A program made the translations under genes and the position numbers. 42,643 nt of DNA, taken from Gemmatimonadota bacterium (GTDB taxonomy: Bacteria; Gemmatimonadota; Gemmatimonadetes; Gemmatimonadales; Gemmatimonadaceae). Shown here piece by piece: positions 25,571-33,623 of this stretch. The notes beneath the pieces are model-generated. The model worked only from the letters and a program-made list of their open reading frames with translations, did no database searches and was not told the origin of the DNA. Every line of letters starts with the position of its first letter. The first letter of the stretch is position 1. The stretch covers positions 1-42,643 of the forward strand of contig JARIEX010000012.1 in the NCBI GenBank assembly GCA_031127095.1, in the 5' to 3' direction.

Positions 25571-27535
25571 TTACGCGATGACATACGCCTCCATGGCGAA
25601 GTACTCGGCCAAGCCGAGATGATCCAACTGGGCGGACGTTGCCTTGTTCCGCTGCTCCACGCGCTGCCAGAACTCACGGGCATCCTGTCCTGGAAACGGC
25701 GCCGAATCTTTTTGCGACTGATGCTTGAAGATCGCCTGGATCTTGAGCGTGAGCTCCTCCTGCGACAACGGCACGAGCACCGTTGCCTCGGTGATCGGCC
25801 ACTCCTGCCAAGCCCCGCGGTACAGCCACACCTGCGGGCGGGCGGGCGCGCCGGGAGCGTCGTACACCTCGTGGAGCGCGCTGTCGATCGCTTCCTTGCA
25901 CATGCGATGCGTGCCATGAGGATCAGACAAGTCGCCGGCCACGAAGATGATCTCGGGCTGCACCTCGCGCAGCAGATCGGCCACGATCGCCACGTCCGGC
26001 GGGCCGATGGGATCCTTCCGCACCTTCCCGGTCTGATAGAACGGCAGGTTGAGGAAGCGCGCATGCGCCCGGGTCAGCCCCATGACCTCAATGCCGCTCA
26101 CCGCTTCCGACTCGCGGATGATGCGCTTGATGTCCTGCACTTCGGTGATGTCCACCTGACCGGCGCGCTTTGCATCGAGAAAGGCATGCACCGTGGCGGC
26201 GAGGTCGCGGACCGCCGCACTGTCGCCCATGTGCTCGTGCGCCAGGCGCACCAGAAAATCCATGTACCGCCGTACATCATGGTCGAACACCGCGATGTTG
26301 CCGCTCGTCATGTAGGCCACGGTCATCCGGTTGTCGTTCTCCACGAACTTGCGCAGAATGCCGCCCATCGAGATCACGTCGTCATCGGGATGCGGCGAAA
26401 AGCACAACGTCTTCATCCCGCGGGGCAGCTTGCTCTTACCGCGGATCTTCGCGCCCAGCACGTTGAACACCAGCCCGTTCACGGCGCCCGGAGAACCATG
26501 CCGCGCCACCAGCGACGACAGCGCGTTTTCTGCGTAGTCGTGCTGCGTGAGCTTGAGAATCGCTTTTTCGCACCGGCCCGCCAGCCACGTCACGGCGCGC
26601 ACGGCGAGGGCATCGTCCCAGTGCACCTCGTCGATCAGCCACGGGGTCGCCACACGCGTCAGATCCACGGCCGCGGCATGGTCCACGTAGAACGTCGTGT
26701 GCGGATGCCGCTGCAGGAACGTGGCGGCCACCGCGCGGTCGATCTCCCCTTCGACCGCCCGGCGCACGATGCCGGACTTGTGCTCGCCGGTCGCCAGAAT
26801 CGCGATCTCGCGCGCCTGCAAAATGGTGGCGATGCCCATCGTGATCGCTTCGCGTGGTACGTTCTCCTCGCCGAAGAAATCGGCGGCGGCGTCGCGACGG
26901 GTCACGGAGTCCAGATGGACCACGCGCGTGCGGCTCTGCTCGCCGGAGCCCGGCTCGTTGAACCCGATATGTCCCGTCTTACCAATGCCGAGCAGCTGGA
27001 AGTCCACGCCGCCGGCGGCCGCGATCGCCGCCTCGTAACGGGCGCACGCGGCGTCGACGTCGGCGCGGTCGAGTGCGCCGTCCGGGATGTGGACATTCGC
27101 CGGGTCGATATCCACGTGCGAGAACAGATTCTCCCACATGAACCGGTGATACGAATGGATGCTGTCCGGCCGCATCGGGTAGTACTCGTCCAGATTGAAC
27201 GAGATCACATGCCGGAAGCTCAGCCCCTCCTCACGGTGCAGGCGGATCAGCTCACGGTACACGCCGATCGGTGTCGAGCCCGTGGCCAGTCCGAGCACGA
27301 TCGGCCGCCCCGCCGCCGCACGCTCGCGCATCAAGGTGGCAACGCGGCCGGCGACGACGCGCGCCATGTCGGCATGCTCGTCGATGATGACCGTGGCGAT
27401 CCGCTCGCGCACGGTACCGGAGACATCGGCGTGGACAAAGAGGGAGCCACCGACGCGCACAGGCCCGCCGCTCGTGTTGAGCGCGCGGGCCTGTGCTCCA
27501 TCAGTGGCCTCCGGGAAACCGGGGGCCGTGGTCAT
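25571..27535 (-). CDS. Glucosamine-6-phosphate deaminase fused to a PIG-L/LmbE-type domain
   Basis: The 654-residue protein has an N-terminal NagB-like isomerase/deaminase (about 45-320) and a C-terminal PIG-L deacetylase-like domain (about 370-600). NagB landmarks are LGLATGSTPIGVY, FNLDEYY with D116, and GIGKTGHIGFNEPGSG with H189 and E194. E. coli NagB has Asp141 where this protein has T187. The PIG-L part has SPHPDDDVISMGG (H382, D384, D385) and GDLSDPHGTH, the zinc-binding pattern. Fused proteins of this kind are known, mainly in Bacteroidota. It could deacetylate and deaminate GlcNAc-6-phosphate in one polypeptide, but the role of the second domain is inference. It heads the minus-strand operon with the symporter and kinase. 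Confidence 0.9.
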   Translation of the reverse strand: MTTAPGFPEATDGAQARALNTSGGPVRVGGSLFVHADVSGTVRERIATVIIDEHADMARVVAGRVATLMRERAAAGRPIVLGLATGSTPIGVYRELIRLHREEGLSFRHVISFNLDEYYPMRPDSIHSYHRFMWENLFSHVDIDPANVHIPDGALDRADVDAACARYEAAIAAAGGVDFQLLGIGKTGHIGFNEPGSGEQSRTRVVHLDSVTRRDAAADFFGEENVPREAITMGIATILQAREIAILATGEHKSGIVRRAVEGEIDRAVAATFLQRHPHTTFYVDHAAAVDLTRVATPWLIDEVHWDDALAVRAVTWLAGRCEKAILKLTQHDYAENALSSLVARHGSPGAVNGLVFNVLGAKIRGKSKLPRGMKTLCFSPHPDDDVISMGGILRKFVENDNRMTVAYMTSGNIAVFDHDVRRYMDFLVRLAHEHMGDSAAVRDLAATVHAFLDAKRAGQVDITEVQDIKRIIRESEAVSGIEVMGLTRAHARFLNLPFYQTGKVRKDPIGPPDVAIVADLLREVQPEIIFVAGDLSDPHGTHRMCKEAIDSALHEVYDAPGAPARPQVWLYRGAWQEWPITEATVLVPLSQEELTLKIQAIFKHQSQKDSAPFPGQDAREFWQRVEQRNKATSAQLDHLGLAEYFAMEAYVIA

Positions 27536-27559
27536 GACGGGAAGTGTCGGGGTGCTGGT

Positions 27560-27916
27560 TCAGGCCGAGAAGGAACTGCCGCAACCGCAACCGCCGGTTG
27601 ACTGCGGATTCTTGAACGTGAAGCCGGATCCCTGCATCGACGTGACATAGTCGATCGTCGTACCGCTCAGGTACTGCGCCGAGAACGGATCGACGAACAG
27701 CTTGATCCCCTCGAGTTCGAAAACCGTATCGTCTTCCGCGTTCTTGTCCTCGATCACCAGCCCGTACTTGAAACCGCTGCACCCTCCCGGCATCACCGAC
27801 ACGCGCAGGCCGCCCTGTTCGGGCGTCACGCCTTCCGCTTCCATGAACTTGCGGACTTCCGTCGCGGCCGTGGACGTGAGAACCACCATGACATCCGGCT
27901 GCTGCATCGTGCTCAT
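27560..27916 (-). CDS. erpA: A-type iron-sulfur carrier (IscA/ErpA/HesB)
   Basis: This 118-residue protein delivers or assembles Fe-S clusters. The three conserved cysteines are in GGCSGFKYGL and the C-terminal GGCGCGSSFS. The fold segments LTSTAATEVRKFM and FVDPFSAQYLSGTTIDYV fit ErpA/IscA. The start at 27916 follows GGAGGACAGCA on the minus strand, a strong ribosome-binding site. The gene ends 24 nt before the NagB-PIG-L start and could be co-transcribed, though the functions seem unrelated. ErpA versus IscA cannot be separated without a tree. The 162 bases upstream to the next gene show no clear promoter or hairpin. Confidence 0.92.
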   Translation of the reverse strand: MSTMQQPDVMVVLTSTAATEVRKFMEAEGVTPEQGGLRVSVMPGGCSGFKYGLVIEDKNAEDDTVFELEGIKLFVDPFSAQYLSGTTIDYVTSMQGSGFTFKNPQSTGGCGCGSSFSA

Positions 27917-28078
27917 TGCTGTCCTCCGAAGCGGCCGGCTGACACCCCGGCCTGATGGAGCGCGCCGCCCGCACCCGATCGCACCCGCGATCGGCAACCG
28001 GGACAGCGTCGCGTCTAGCTGGAAGGAAAATAGCGAGTAGATCGCTCCCCTTCAAGAAACCCGTGCACAAACGACCAA

Positions 28079-29368
28079 TCACCGCCCCGTGTCACCCCGA
28101 AGCGCACCGACCGCCGCGTCGGCCAGTGCTGTGCGGACTCCCCCGATTTTGCGGTTCTCCCGGGTCGGGTTGACACGATTCGTGAGGAGCAGCACGAACA
28201 CGCCCTGCCGCGGGTCCATCCAGAGCGAGGTGCCGGTAAAGCCAGTGTGCCCGAACGCCATCGGCGACAGGCGCCCGCCCGCGGAGTTCCCGCCCGTGGG
28301 CGTCTCCCACCCCAGGGCGCGCCGCGAGATCGTGGTGTCCTGCGCCCGCGTAAAGGTCGCCACCGTCGACGAGTCGAATACCCGCACACCGCCCAGCGTT
28401 CCGTGGCGGAGGTACATCTGCGCAAACCGGGCGAGGTCGCGCCCACTGGAAAAGAGTCCCGCGTGCCCCGAGACGCCCCCCAGACGCGAGGCATTCTCGT
28501 CGTGTACCTCTCCGCGGATCTTCCGCTGACGCCACGGATCGATCTCCGTGGGGGCGATCCGGGCCATCCATGAGGCCGGCGGGAGATAGCGGGTGTCGCC
28601 CATCCCGAGCGGGCCGAATACGTGTGCGCTGTCGTAGCGGGCTAATGGCTCGCCGCTCACGCGTTCCACCAGCTTGCCCAGCAGGATGAAGCCGAGGTCG
28701 CTGTACAGATAACGCACCGCCGGGAGGGTATCCGGCGAGGTCGCGAACAGCTGCTGCTCCGCCTCCTCAGGCGTTGCGGCTTCCTTGTACAGCGCCCGCC
28801 ACGCCGGCAAGCCCGAGGAGTGGCTTAGCAGATGACGCACGGTGATCCGCTCGGCGCCCGGCGCGGTCCAGCCGGGGAGGTAGCGCACCACCGGCGTGTC
28901 AAGCGCCACCCGGCCGGCACCCACCAACTGCAGCACGGCACTGGTGGTCCCGATCACTTTGGTGAGCGAGGCGAGGTCCCAGACGGTTCGTGACGAGGGC
29001 CGCGTGGCGTCGGCGGCATCGAGCCGGCCGACGCCGAATTCCGCAATGATGCCATCGGCCGTCCCAACGGCGGCATAGGCCCCCGGAAAGGCGCTGTCCG
29101 CCATCGCACGATTCAGCACCGCCCGGACACTGTCGCCGACCCGGGCCGCTTGGGCTGCCGCGATCCCGGGGACCGCCGCCGGCCGGCTGGCGCGCGGCGC
29201 ACACGCCCCCAGAGACACGACAACCGGCCCGGCTGCCACGGCCGCGAGCAGGAACATCGTGACGCCGCGCCGCTTGAGAAAGGCGGGTTTCGGTGCGTTC
29301 GTGCAGGGGAAGCGGTATCGCGAAGCGACCGCACGCGAGTCGGTGGTGTAGGGATCCGGACAGGTCAT
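28079..29368 (-). CDS. Serine beta-lactamase-family hydrolase, putative lipoprotein
   Basis: This 429-residue class-C-like beta-lactamase/esterase/DD-peptidase family protein has the SxxK motif as S134-L-T-K137 (WDLASLTK). The YxN motif appears as YSD in YLYSDLGF, and HTGFTGTSLW occupies the third (KTG-like) position. The leader contains KRRGVTMFLLAAVAAGPVVVSLGAC with a lipobox ending at Cys56, so the enzyme is probably membrane-anchored in the periplasm. The start is uncertain: ATG 29368 gives a long basic n-region, while ATG 29257 begins at the hydrophobic stretch. It is divergent from the NamZ-type gene. A role in muropeptide trimming is inferred from that context; antibiotic hydrolysis is not implied. 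Confidence 0.85.
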   Translation of the reverse strand: MTCPDPYTTDSRAVASRYRFPCTNAPKPAFLKRRGVTMFLLAAVAAGPVVVSLGACAPRASRPAAVPGIAAAQAARVGDSVRAVLNRAMADSAFPGAYAAVGTADGIIAEFGVGRLDAADATRPSSRTVWDLASLTKVIGTTSAVLQLVGAGRVALDTPVVRYLPGWTAPGAERITVRHLLSHSSGLPAWRALYKEAATPEEAEQQLFATSPDTLPAVRYLYSDLGFILLGKLVERVSGEPLARYDSAHVFGPLGMGDTRYLPPASWMARIAPTEIDPWRQRKIRGEVHDENASRLGGVSGHAGLFSSGRDLARFAQMYLRHGTLGGVRVFDSSTVATFTRAQDTTISRRALGWETPTGGNSAGGRLSPMAFGHTGFTGTSLWMDPRQGVFVLLLTNRVNPTRENRKIGGVRTALADAAVGALRGDTGR

Positions 29369-29401
29369 GTGTTGGCAGGGGGCAGGGCGTTGCGCGACTC
29401 G

Positions 29402-29420
29402 TGCGCATCGCGATCGCGCA
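29402..29420. promoter_or_regulatory. Imperfect dyad between divergent cell-wall hydrolase genes
   Basis: TGCGC-ATCGCGAT-C-GCGCA (29402-29420) is a dyad with a one-base asymmetry in the 72-nt gap between the beta-lactamase-family gene and the NamZ-type gene. It could be a shared operator. In a GC-rich genome such a palindrome can also arise by chance. Confidence 0.25.
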
Positions 29421-29440
29421 GGTTCTTCGGGAGGGGACGC

Positions 29441-30781
29441 ATGAAGGCGATGAAGGCGCTGGTGCTGCTGACGCTGGTCTGTACCGCAACGATCGTCGCG
29501 GGATGCTCGCGTGGCGCACGCCCCGAGAACGAGCCGACGCCCGATGACAGTATGGACGGGATGCTCGCCGGAACCCGGAACCGCAAGGTGCGCCCGGGAA
29601 TTTCCGTGCTGCTGGACGATAGCATCAAGCTCATCGCCGGCAAGCGGGTGGCGCTGGTGACCAACCAGACCGGCGTCGATGAAAAAGGGCGGCGCTCGAT
29701 CGACCTGCTCTTCGCCGACCCTCGCGCCCAGCGGGCGGGCGTCAGGCTGGTCCGCCTGTTCGCCCCGGAGCATGGAGCCACCGGAACCGCCGATCGTCCC
29801 AACCTCGAGGACGAGCGGGACGTCAAAACCGGTCTGACGATCCATTCGCTCTACCAGCGCGGCACCATTCCGCCCCCCGACAGCTTGCTCACCGACGTCG
29901 ACGTGCTGGTGGTGGACCTGCAGGACATCGGCACCCGCACCTGGACATACGTAGGCGTGGTGCTCTATGCCATGCATGCCGGCGCCAAGCGCGGCATCCC
30001 CGTCCTCGTGCTCGATCGGCCCAATCCGCTCACCGGTGCCCGTGCCGAGGGCGCTCTCCTCGACTCGGCGCTCGCCAACGGGGCGGTCCCCAGCGCCACC
30101 AACCGGCCGAACGGCTTCGCGCTGTACCCGATGCCGCTGCGGCACGGCCTCACGATGGGGGAAATGGCCCGGCTCTTTCAGGCGCAGTTCAAGTTGACCA
30201 CCCGCCTGACCGTCGTCCCCATGCGGAACTGGCGCCGCGCCATGTGGTTCGACGAGACCTCGCTGCCGTGGGTGCGGCCGTCGCCCAACATGCCGAACGG
30301 CACCAGCGCGCTCCTCTATCCAGCGCTCGTGCCGTTTGAGGCCAGCAATGTCTCGGTCGGCCGCGGGACGGACGGACCGTTTCAGCGCGTCGGCGCCTCG
30401 TGGCTGAACGCCGATTCGGTCGCGCGGGCGCTCGAAGACCTGTCACTCACCGGTGTCCGGTTCAAGGCCGAACGTTTTACTCCGGATAAGCCGGGGGACG
30501 GCAAGTTCGCCGGACGATCCATTCCCGGGGTCCGGATCGAGGTCATCGATCGGGAACGGGTGCAACCGGCCCGCATCGGGGCGGCCCTCCTCTGGGCCCT
30601 CAACCGGATCCACCACGATTCGCTCAAGATCACCGCCTTGGGTTTCGACCAGCGGATGGGGGCGGTCCGGGTCCGCGAGGCGCTCCTCGGCGGCGCCGAT
30701 CCCGATGCGGTCATGGACCGGCAGCTTCCCGCGGTGATCGCCTTCGAAAAAGACGCCAGACGCTTTTATCTCTACCGTTGA
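29441..30781 (+). CDS. namZ: NamZ-type exo-beta-N-acetylmuramidase (DUF1343), lipoprotein
   Basis: The 446-residue protein belongs to the DUF1343 family, whose characterised member NamZ removes MurNAc from the non-reducing end of peptidoglycan fragments. Conserved stretches include GKRVALVTNQTGVDEKGRRSIDLLF, LFAPEHGATG, VDLQDIGTRTWTYVGV, VLDRPNPLTG and FEASNVSVGRGTDGPFQRVGA. The signal MKAMKALVLLTLVCTATIVAGC has a lipobox, so it acts at the periplasmic or outer face. ATG at 29441 has GGGAGGGG about 5 nt upstream. Its neighbours (beta-lactamase-family hydrolase, amino-sugar transporter, kinase, NagB-PIG-L) fit cell-wall sugar salvage. Confidence 0.9.
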   Translation: MKAMKALVLLTLVCTATIVAGCSRGARPENEPTPDDSMDGMLAGTRNRKVRPGISVLLDDSIKLIAGKRVALVTNQTGVDEKGRRSIDLLFADPRAQRAGVRLVRLFAPEHGATGTADRPNLEDERDVKTGLTIHSLYQRGTIPPPDSLLTDVDVLVVDLQDIGTRTWTYVGVVLYAMHAGAKRGIPVLVLDRPNPLTGARAEGALLDSALANGAVPSATNRPNGFALYPMPLRHGLTMGEMARLFQAQFKLTTRLTVVPMRNWRRAMWFDETSLPWVRPSPNMPNGTSALLYPALVPFEASNVSVGRGTDGPFQRVGASWLNADSVARALEDLSLTGVRFKAERFTPDKPGDGKFAGRSIPGVRIEVIDRERVQPARIGAALLWALNRIHHDSLKITALGFDQRMGAVRVREALLGGADPDAVMDRQLPAVIAFEKDARRFYLYR

Positions 30782-30842
30782 CGGGTATGGAGTTCTAGCT
30801 TTCCACGGCTAGGTACCCTTCCGTTCCTTCAGCGCGATCGAG

Positions 30843-31466
30843 ATGCAATCACTGTGGAGCGCGATCCAGCGCGGATACATGCGAGTCATCGCCCCGGTGG
30901 CGGACTGGCTGGTAGCGCGTCGTGTGCGCCCCAACACCATCACGACCATCGGGACCATTTGTACCTGCACGGCCGGCGTGATTTTCGCATCGGGTCACAT
31001 CAGCGCGGGCGGATGGTTCCTTGGCCTCACGGCGCTCTTCGACGTCCTCGACGGCAACGTCGCGCGCCGCACCGGACAGAGCACCGTCTTCGGGGCCTTC
31101 TACGACTCCACGCTCGATCGCGTGGCCGACGGGTTTCTGCTCGGCGGGCTCTTGGTGTTCTATGCCACCAGTCCGGTGCATGCCAGTCAGCCCATGGTCA
31201 TGGTCACGCTGGCCGCACTCATTGCCACCTTCCTGACGTCGTACGCCCGGGCGCGCGCCGAAGGACTCGGTCTCGATGCGAAGGTCGGTATGCTGCAACG
31301 CGCTGAGCGCATTACGCTGCTCTCCGCACCCCAGGCGTTTTTCGGCCTGGCGCTCGACGGCTGGATTCTCGCCGGTATCGTCAGCCTCTTGGCTGTGACG
31401 GCGTGGATCACCGTGTTTCAGCGCATTTCGTTCGTGTATCGCACGACCACTTCCCCTGGAGAATAA
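30843..31466 (+). CDS. CDP-alcohol phosphatidyltransferase, probable phosphatidylinositol (phosphate) synthase
   Basis: This 207-residue membrane enzyme transfers a phosphatidyl group from CDP-diacylglycerol to an alcohol. The family motif DGxxARx8GxxxDxxxD is complete in DVLDGNVARRTGQSTVFGAFYDSTLD. Roughly five or six hydrophobic segments follow or flank it. The inositol-3-phosphate synthase gene begins 5 nt after its stop, so inositol phosphate is the likely acceptor, as in the mycobacterial phosphatidylinositol-phosphate synthase pathway. Phosphatidylglycerophosphate synthase (PgsA) remains the alternative. The 61-nt gap upstream presumably holds the promoter of this long gene run; no convincing hexamer pair was found. 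Confidence 0.85.
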   Translation: MQSLWSAIQRGYMRVIAPVADWLVARRVRPNTITTIGTICTCTAGVIFASGHISAGGWFLGLTALFDVLDGNVARRTGQSTVFGAFYDSTLDRVADGFLLGGLLVFYATSPVHASQPMVMVTLAALIATFLTSYARARAEGLGLDAKVGMLQRAERITLLSAPQAFFGLALDGWILAGIVSLLAVTAWITVFQRISFVYRTTTSPGE

Positions 31467-31471
31467 ACGCA

Positions 31472-32803
31472 GTGTCCGACTCGACTCGCGGTAATGCCGC
31501 GTCCCCAGCCCCGGCGACGGGGAAGCTCGCCATCTTTACGCCGGGTCTCGGCGCCGTGGCGACCACGTTCATCGCCGGTGTCGAGCGCGTGCGCCGCGGA
31601 CTCTCGGTCCCGATCGGCTCGCTCTCCCAGATGGCGACGATTCGCCTCGGCAAGCGCACCGATGGCCGTAGCCCGCTGATCAAGGATTTCGTCTCGCTCG
31701 CGAAGCTCGATGACATCGTGTTCGGCGCGTGGGATCCCATTCCCGACACGGCGTACGAGTCGGCCATGAATGCTGGCGTGCTCGACAAGGGGGACATCGA
31801 ACCGATCGCTGATTTCCTCAAGAGCATCAAGCCGATGCCAGCCGTGTTCGAGAGCCGCTACGTCACGCGCATCACCCGCGCGACCAACGTCAAGACGGGC
31901 AAGAACAAGCGCGACCTCGCCGAGCAGATCCGCGCCGACATCCGGAATGTCATGCAGAGCAGCGGCGCGACGCGCGGCGTGATGGTGTGGACGGGATCGA
32001 CCGAGACCTTCATCAGCCCCGGCCCGCAGCATCAGACCATCGAAGCGTTTGAAAAGGCGATGGAAGAGAACGATGACTCGATCGCGCCCAGCATGCTCTA
32101 CGCCTATGCCGCCATCATGGAAGGCATCCCGTACTGCAACGGTGCCCCGAATCTCTCCGCCGATTTCCCGGCGCTGCTCGACCTCGCGATCGAGAAGGGA
32201 GTGCCCGTCTCCGGGAAAGACTTCAAGACCGGCCAGACGTGGATGAAGACCATTATCGCGCCCGGCCTCAAGGCGCGCATGCTCGGCCTCGAAGGCTGGT
32301 ACTCCACGAACATCCTCGGCAATCGCGACGGCGAAGTGCTCGATGATCCGGCGTCGTTCAAGACCAAGGAAGCGTCGAAGCTCTCCGTGTTGCACACGAT
32401 CTTGCAGCCCGAAGTGTATCCGGAGCTGTACAAGGACTTCTCGCACGTCGTGCGCATCAACTACTACCCGCCGCGCGGCGACAATAAAGAAGGCTGGGAC
32501 AACATCGACATCAAGGGGTGGCTGGGCTACCCGATGCAGATCAAGGTCAACTTTCTCTGCCGCGACTCCATCCTGGCGGCGCCGATGGTCCTCGACCTCG
32601 CGCTCTTCTCGGACTTCGCCATGCGCGCCGGCATGAAGGGCATTCAGGAGTGGCTGAGCTTCTACTACAAGGCCCCCCAGACCGCGCCGGGACTCCAGCC
32701 GGAACACGATCTGTTTATCCAGCAGACGAAGCTCAAGAACACGCTCCGTCATCTCATGGGTGAGGAGCAGATCACCCACCTCGGACTGGAATATTATCAA
32801 TGA
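31472..32803 (+). CDS. ino1: Myo-inositol-3-phosphate synthase
   Basis: The enzyme converts glucose-6-phosphate to inositol-3-phosphate with NAD. The 443-residue protein has an N-terminal Rossmann segment (KLAIFTPGLGAVATTFIAGVERVRRG). The central and C-terminal parts contain GAWDPIPDTAYESAM, GVPVSGKDFKTGQTWMKT, WYSTNILGNRDGEVLDDP, NIDIKGWLGYPMQIKVNFLCRDSILAAPMVLDLA, all characteristic of the family. Translation begins at GTG 31472, with GGAGA about 10 nt upstream and the upstream stop codon 5 nt away. The frame is open further upstream, but that part overlaps the phosphatidyltransferase. The stop overlaps the lipoprotein start (ATGA). Confidence 0.93.
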   Translation: MSDSTRGNAASPAPATGKLAIFTPGLGAVATTFIAGVERVRRGLSVPIGSLSQMATIRLGKRTDGRSPLIKDFVSLAKLDDIVFGAWDPIPDTAYESAMNAGVLDKGDIEPIADFLKSIKPMPAVFESRYVTRITRATNVKTGKNKRDLAEQIRADIRNVMQSSGATRGVMVWTGSTETFISPGPQHQTIEAFEKAMEENDDSIAPSMLYAYAAIMEGIPYCNGAPNLSADFPALLDLAIEKGVPVSGKDFKTGQTWMKTIIAPGLKARMLGLEGWYSTNILGNRDGEVLDDPASFKTKEASKLSVLHTILQPEVYPELYKDFSHVVRINYYPPRGDNKEGWDNIDIKGWLGYPMQIKVNFLCRDSILAAPMVLDLALFSDFAMRAGMKGIQEWLSFYYKAPQTAPGLQPEHDLFIQQTKLKNTLRHLMGEEQITHLGLEYYQ

Positions 32804-33327
32804 TTGCTGAGCGCACGCGTCGGCTCGGTCGCGTGGTGGCAGTCGCTGCAGCCGGCCTTGTGATGGCCGGCTGCGGAGGCAAGGAAAGCCTACCACCGAA
32901 GGGTGAACTCCGGTTCAACACCCAGGACTTCGTTATCCGGGTCGAACCGGAAACCAAGCCGACGCGCGCGCTCGAGCCGATCTATTGGCGGGTTACCGTC
33001 CACGACGTGAAGACCGGTCTTCCCATGCAGGGCGGGGAAGGTCGCGTCTTTGCCACCAATCGCGATCGGAAAACGGTGTCCAACGGACTCGGCGAAACCG
33101 AGCAACTGGGCACCTATCGCACCAATCTCATGTTCGTCACGGCCGGGATGTGGGCCATGGCCATCCAGTTTCGGCGCGACTCCACGAAAGTCCTGCAGAA
33201 AACGCCGGACTGGACGCAGGATATCCTCGCAGCCGAGGAGCCGGGCGATTTCACGCCGCCGGCAACGTCCCGGCCGCCCGAACCGCCACCGCGTGCGTCG
33301 ATCGACAGCACGCGCAAGGGACCCTGA
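32800..33327 (+). CDS. Lipoprotein with a YtkA/FixH-like domain
   Basis: The 175-residue protein has a lipoprotein signal (RRLGRVVAVAAAGLVMAGC, lipobox before Cys25). A beta-rich domain (about 45-125) includes PIYWRVTVHDVKTGLPMQGGEGRVFATNRDRK and GTYRTNLMFVTAGMWAMAIQF. This pattern resembles YtkA-like/FixH-like domains, immunoglobulin-like folds found in exported proteins. The C-terminus is Pro-rich. The function is unknown. It is translationally coupled to ino1 by a 4-nt overlap and followed within 2 nt by a small unknown gene. Confidence 0.75.
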   Translation: MIAERTRRLGRVVAVAAAGLVMAGCGGKESLPPKGELRFNTQDFVIRVEPETKPTRALEPIYWRVTVHDVKTGLPMQGGEGRVFATNRDRKTVSNGLGETEQLGTYRTNLMFVTAGMWAMAIQFRRDSTKVLQKTPDWTQDILAAEEPGDFTPPATSRPPEPPPRASIDSTRKGP

Positions 33328-33329
33328 GT

Positions 33330-33623
33330 ATGCGGCACTTTCATCGGACCTCCGTGACGCCCGATGTGGTGCTCGCGACGGCCGATTCATTTTTCTCCGC
33401 CCTCCGGCTCAATCGGGGGAGTAGCGACACGCGCACCCGCGCGTTCGCCGGGGCGCTCGGCTCGCTCATGCTGTCCGTGCGGATGGAGGGCGGCCACTAC
33501 ACCTTCGTTGAGGTGCACACCGACCAGGTCGGTGAGAGCCGCCTCGACAAGAACGTCAAGAAGTTCTTCAATGCCCTCCATCGCACCGCCGACCCTCGGC
33601 ATGTTATCGAGGCGGGATACTGA
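33330..33623 (+). CDS. Small conserved-looking hypothetical protein (97 aa)
   Basis: I do not recognise this 97-residue protein. It has no signal peptide or membrane helix. It reads as a small alpha/beta protein: VTPDVVLATADSFFSALRL, a Gly/Ala-rich AFAGALGSLMLSVRMEGGHYTFVEVHTD, and a basic helix DKNVKKFFNALHRTADP. The frame is open upstream to 32985, but ATG at 33330 follows the lipoprotein stop by 2 nt and its own stop overlaps the E1-alpha start (TGATG). That spacing, on both sides, is the main evidence that it is translated. Confidence 0.75.
   Translation: MRHFHRTSVTPDVVLATADSFFSALRLNRGSSDTRTRAFAGALGSLMLSVRMEGGHYTFVEVHTDQVGESRLDKNVKKFFNALHRTADPRHVIEAGY

Noticed and set aside
24524-27601. 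1025-codon open frame antisense to the symporter and NagB-PIG-L genes
   Set aside because: It is His/Arg/Asp-rich without recognisable domains and opposes two clear conserved genes.
28079-29368. Possible antibiotic-resistance beta-lactamase
   Set aside because: The superfamily includes many esterases and peptidases. The YSD motif, the lipoprotein signal and the cell-wall salvage context do not support a specific resistance role.
30778-30815. TTGACG and TAGGTA upstream of the phosphatidyltransferase gene
   Set aside because: The spacing is 26 nt, far from the 16-18 nt of a sigma-70 promoter.
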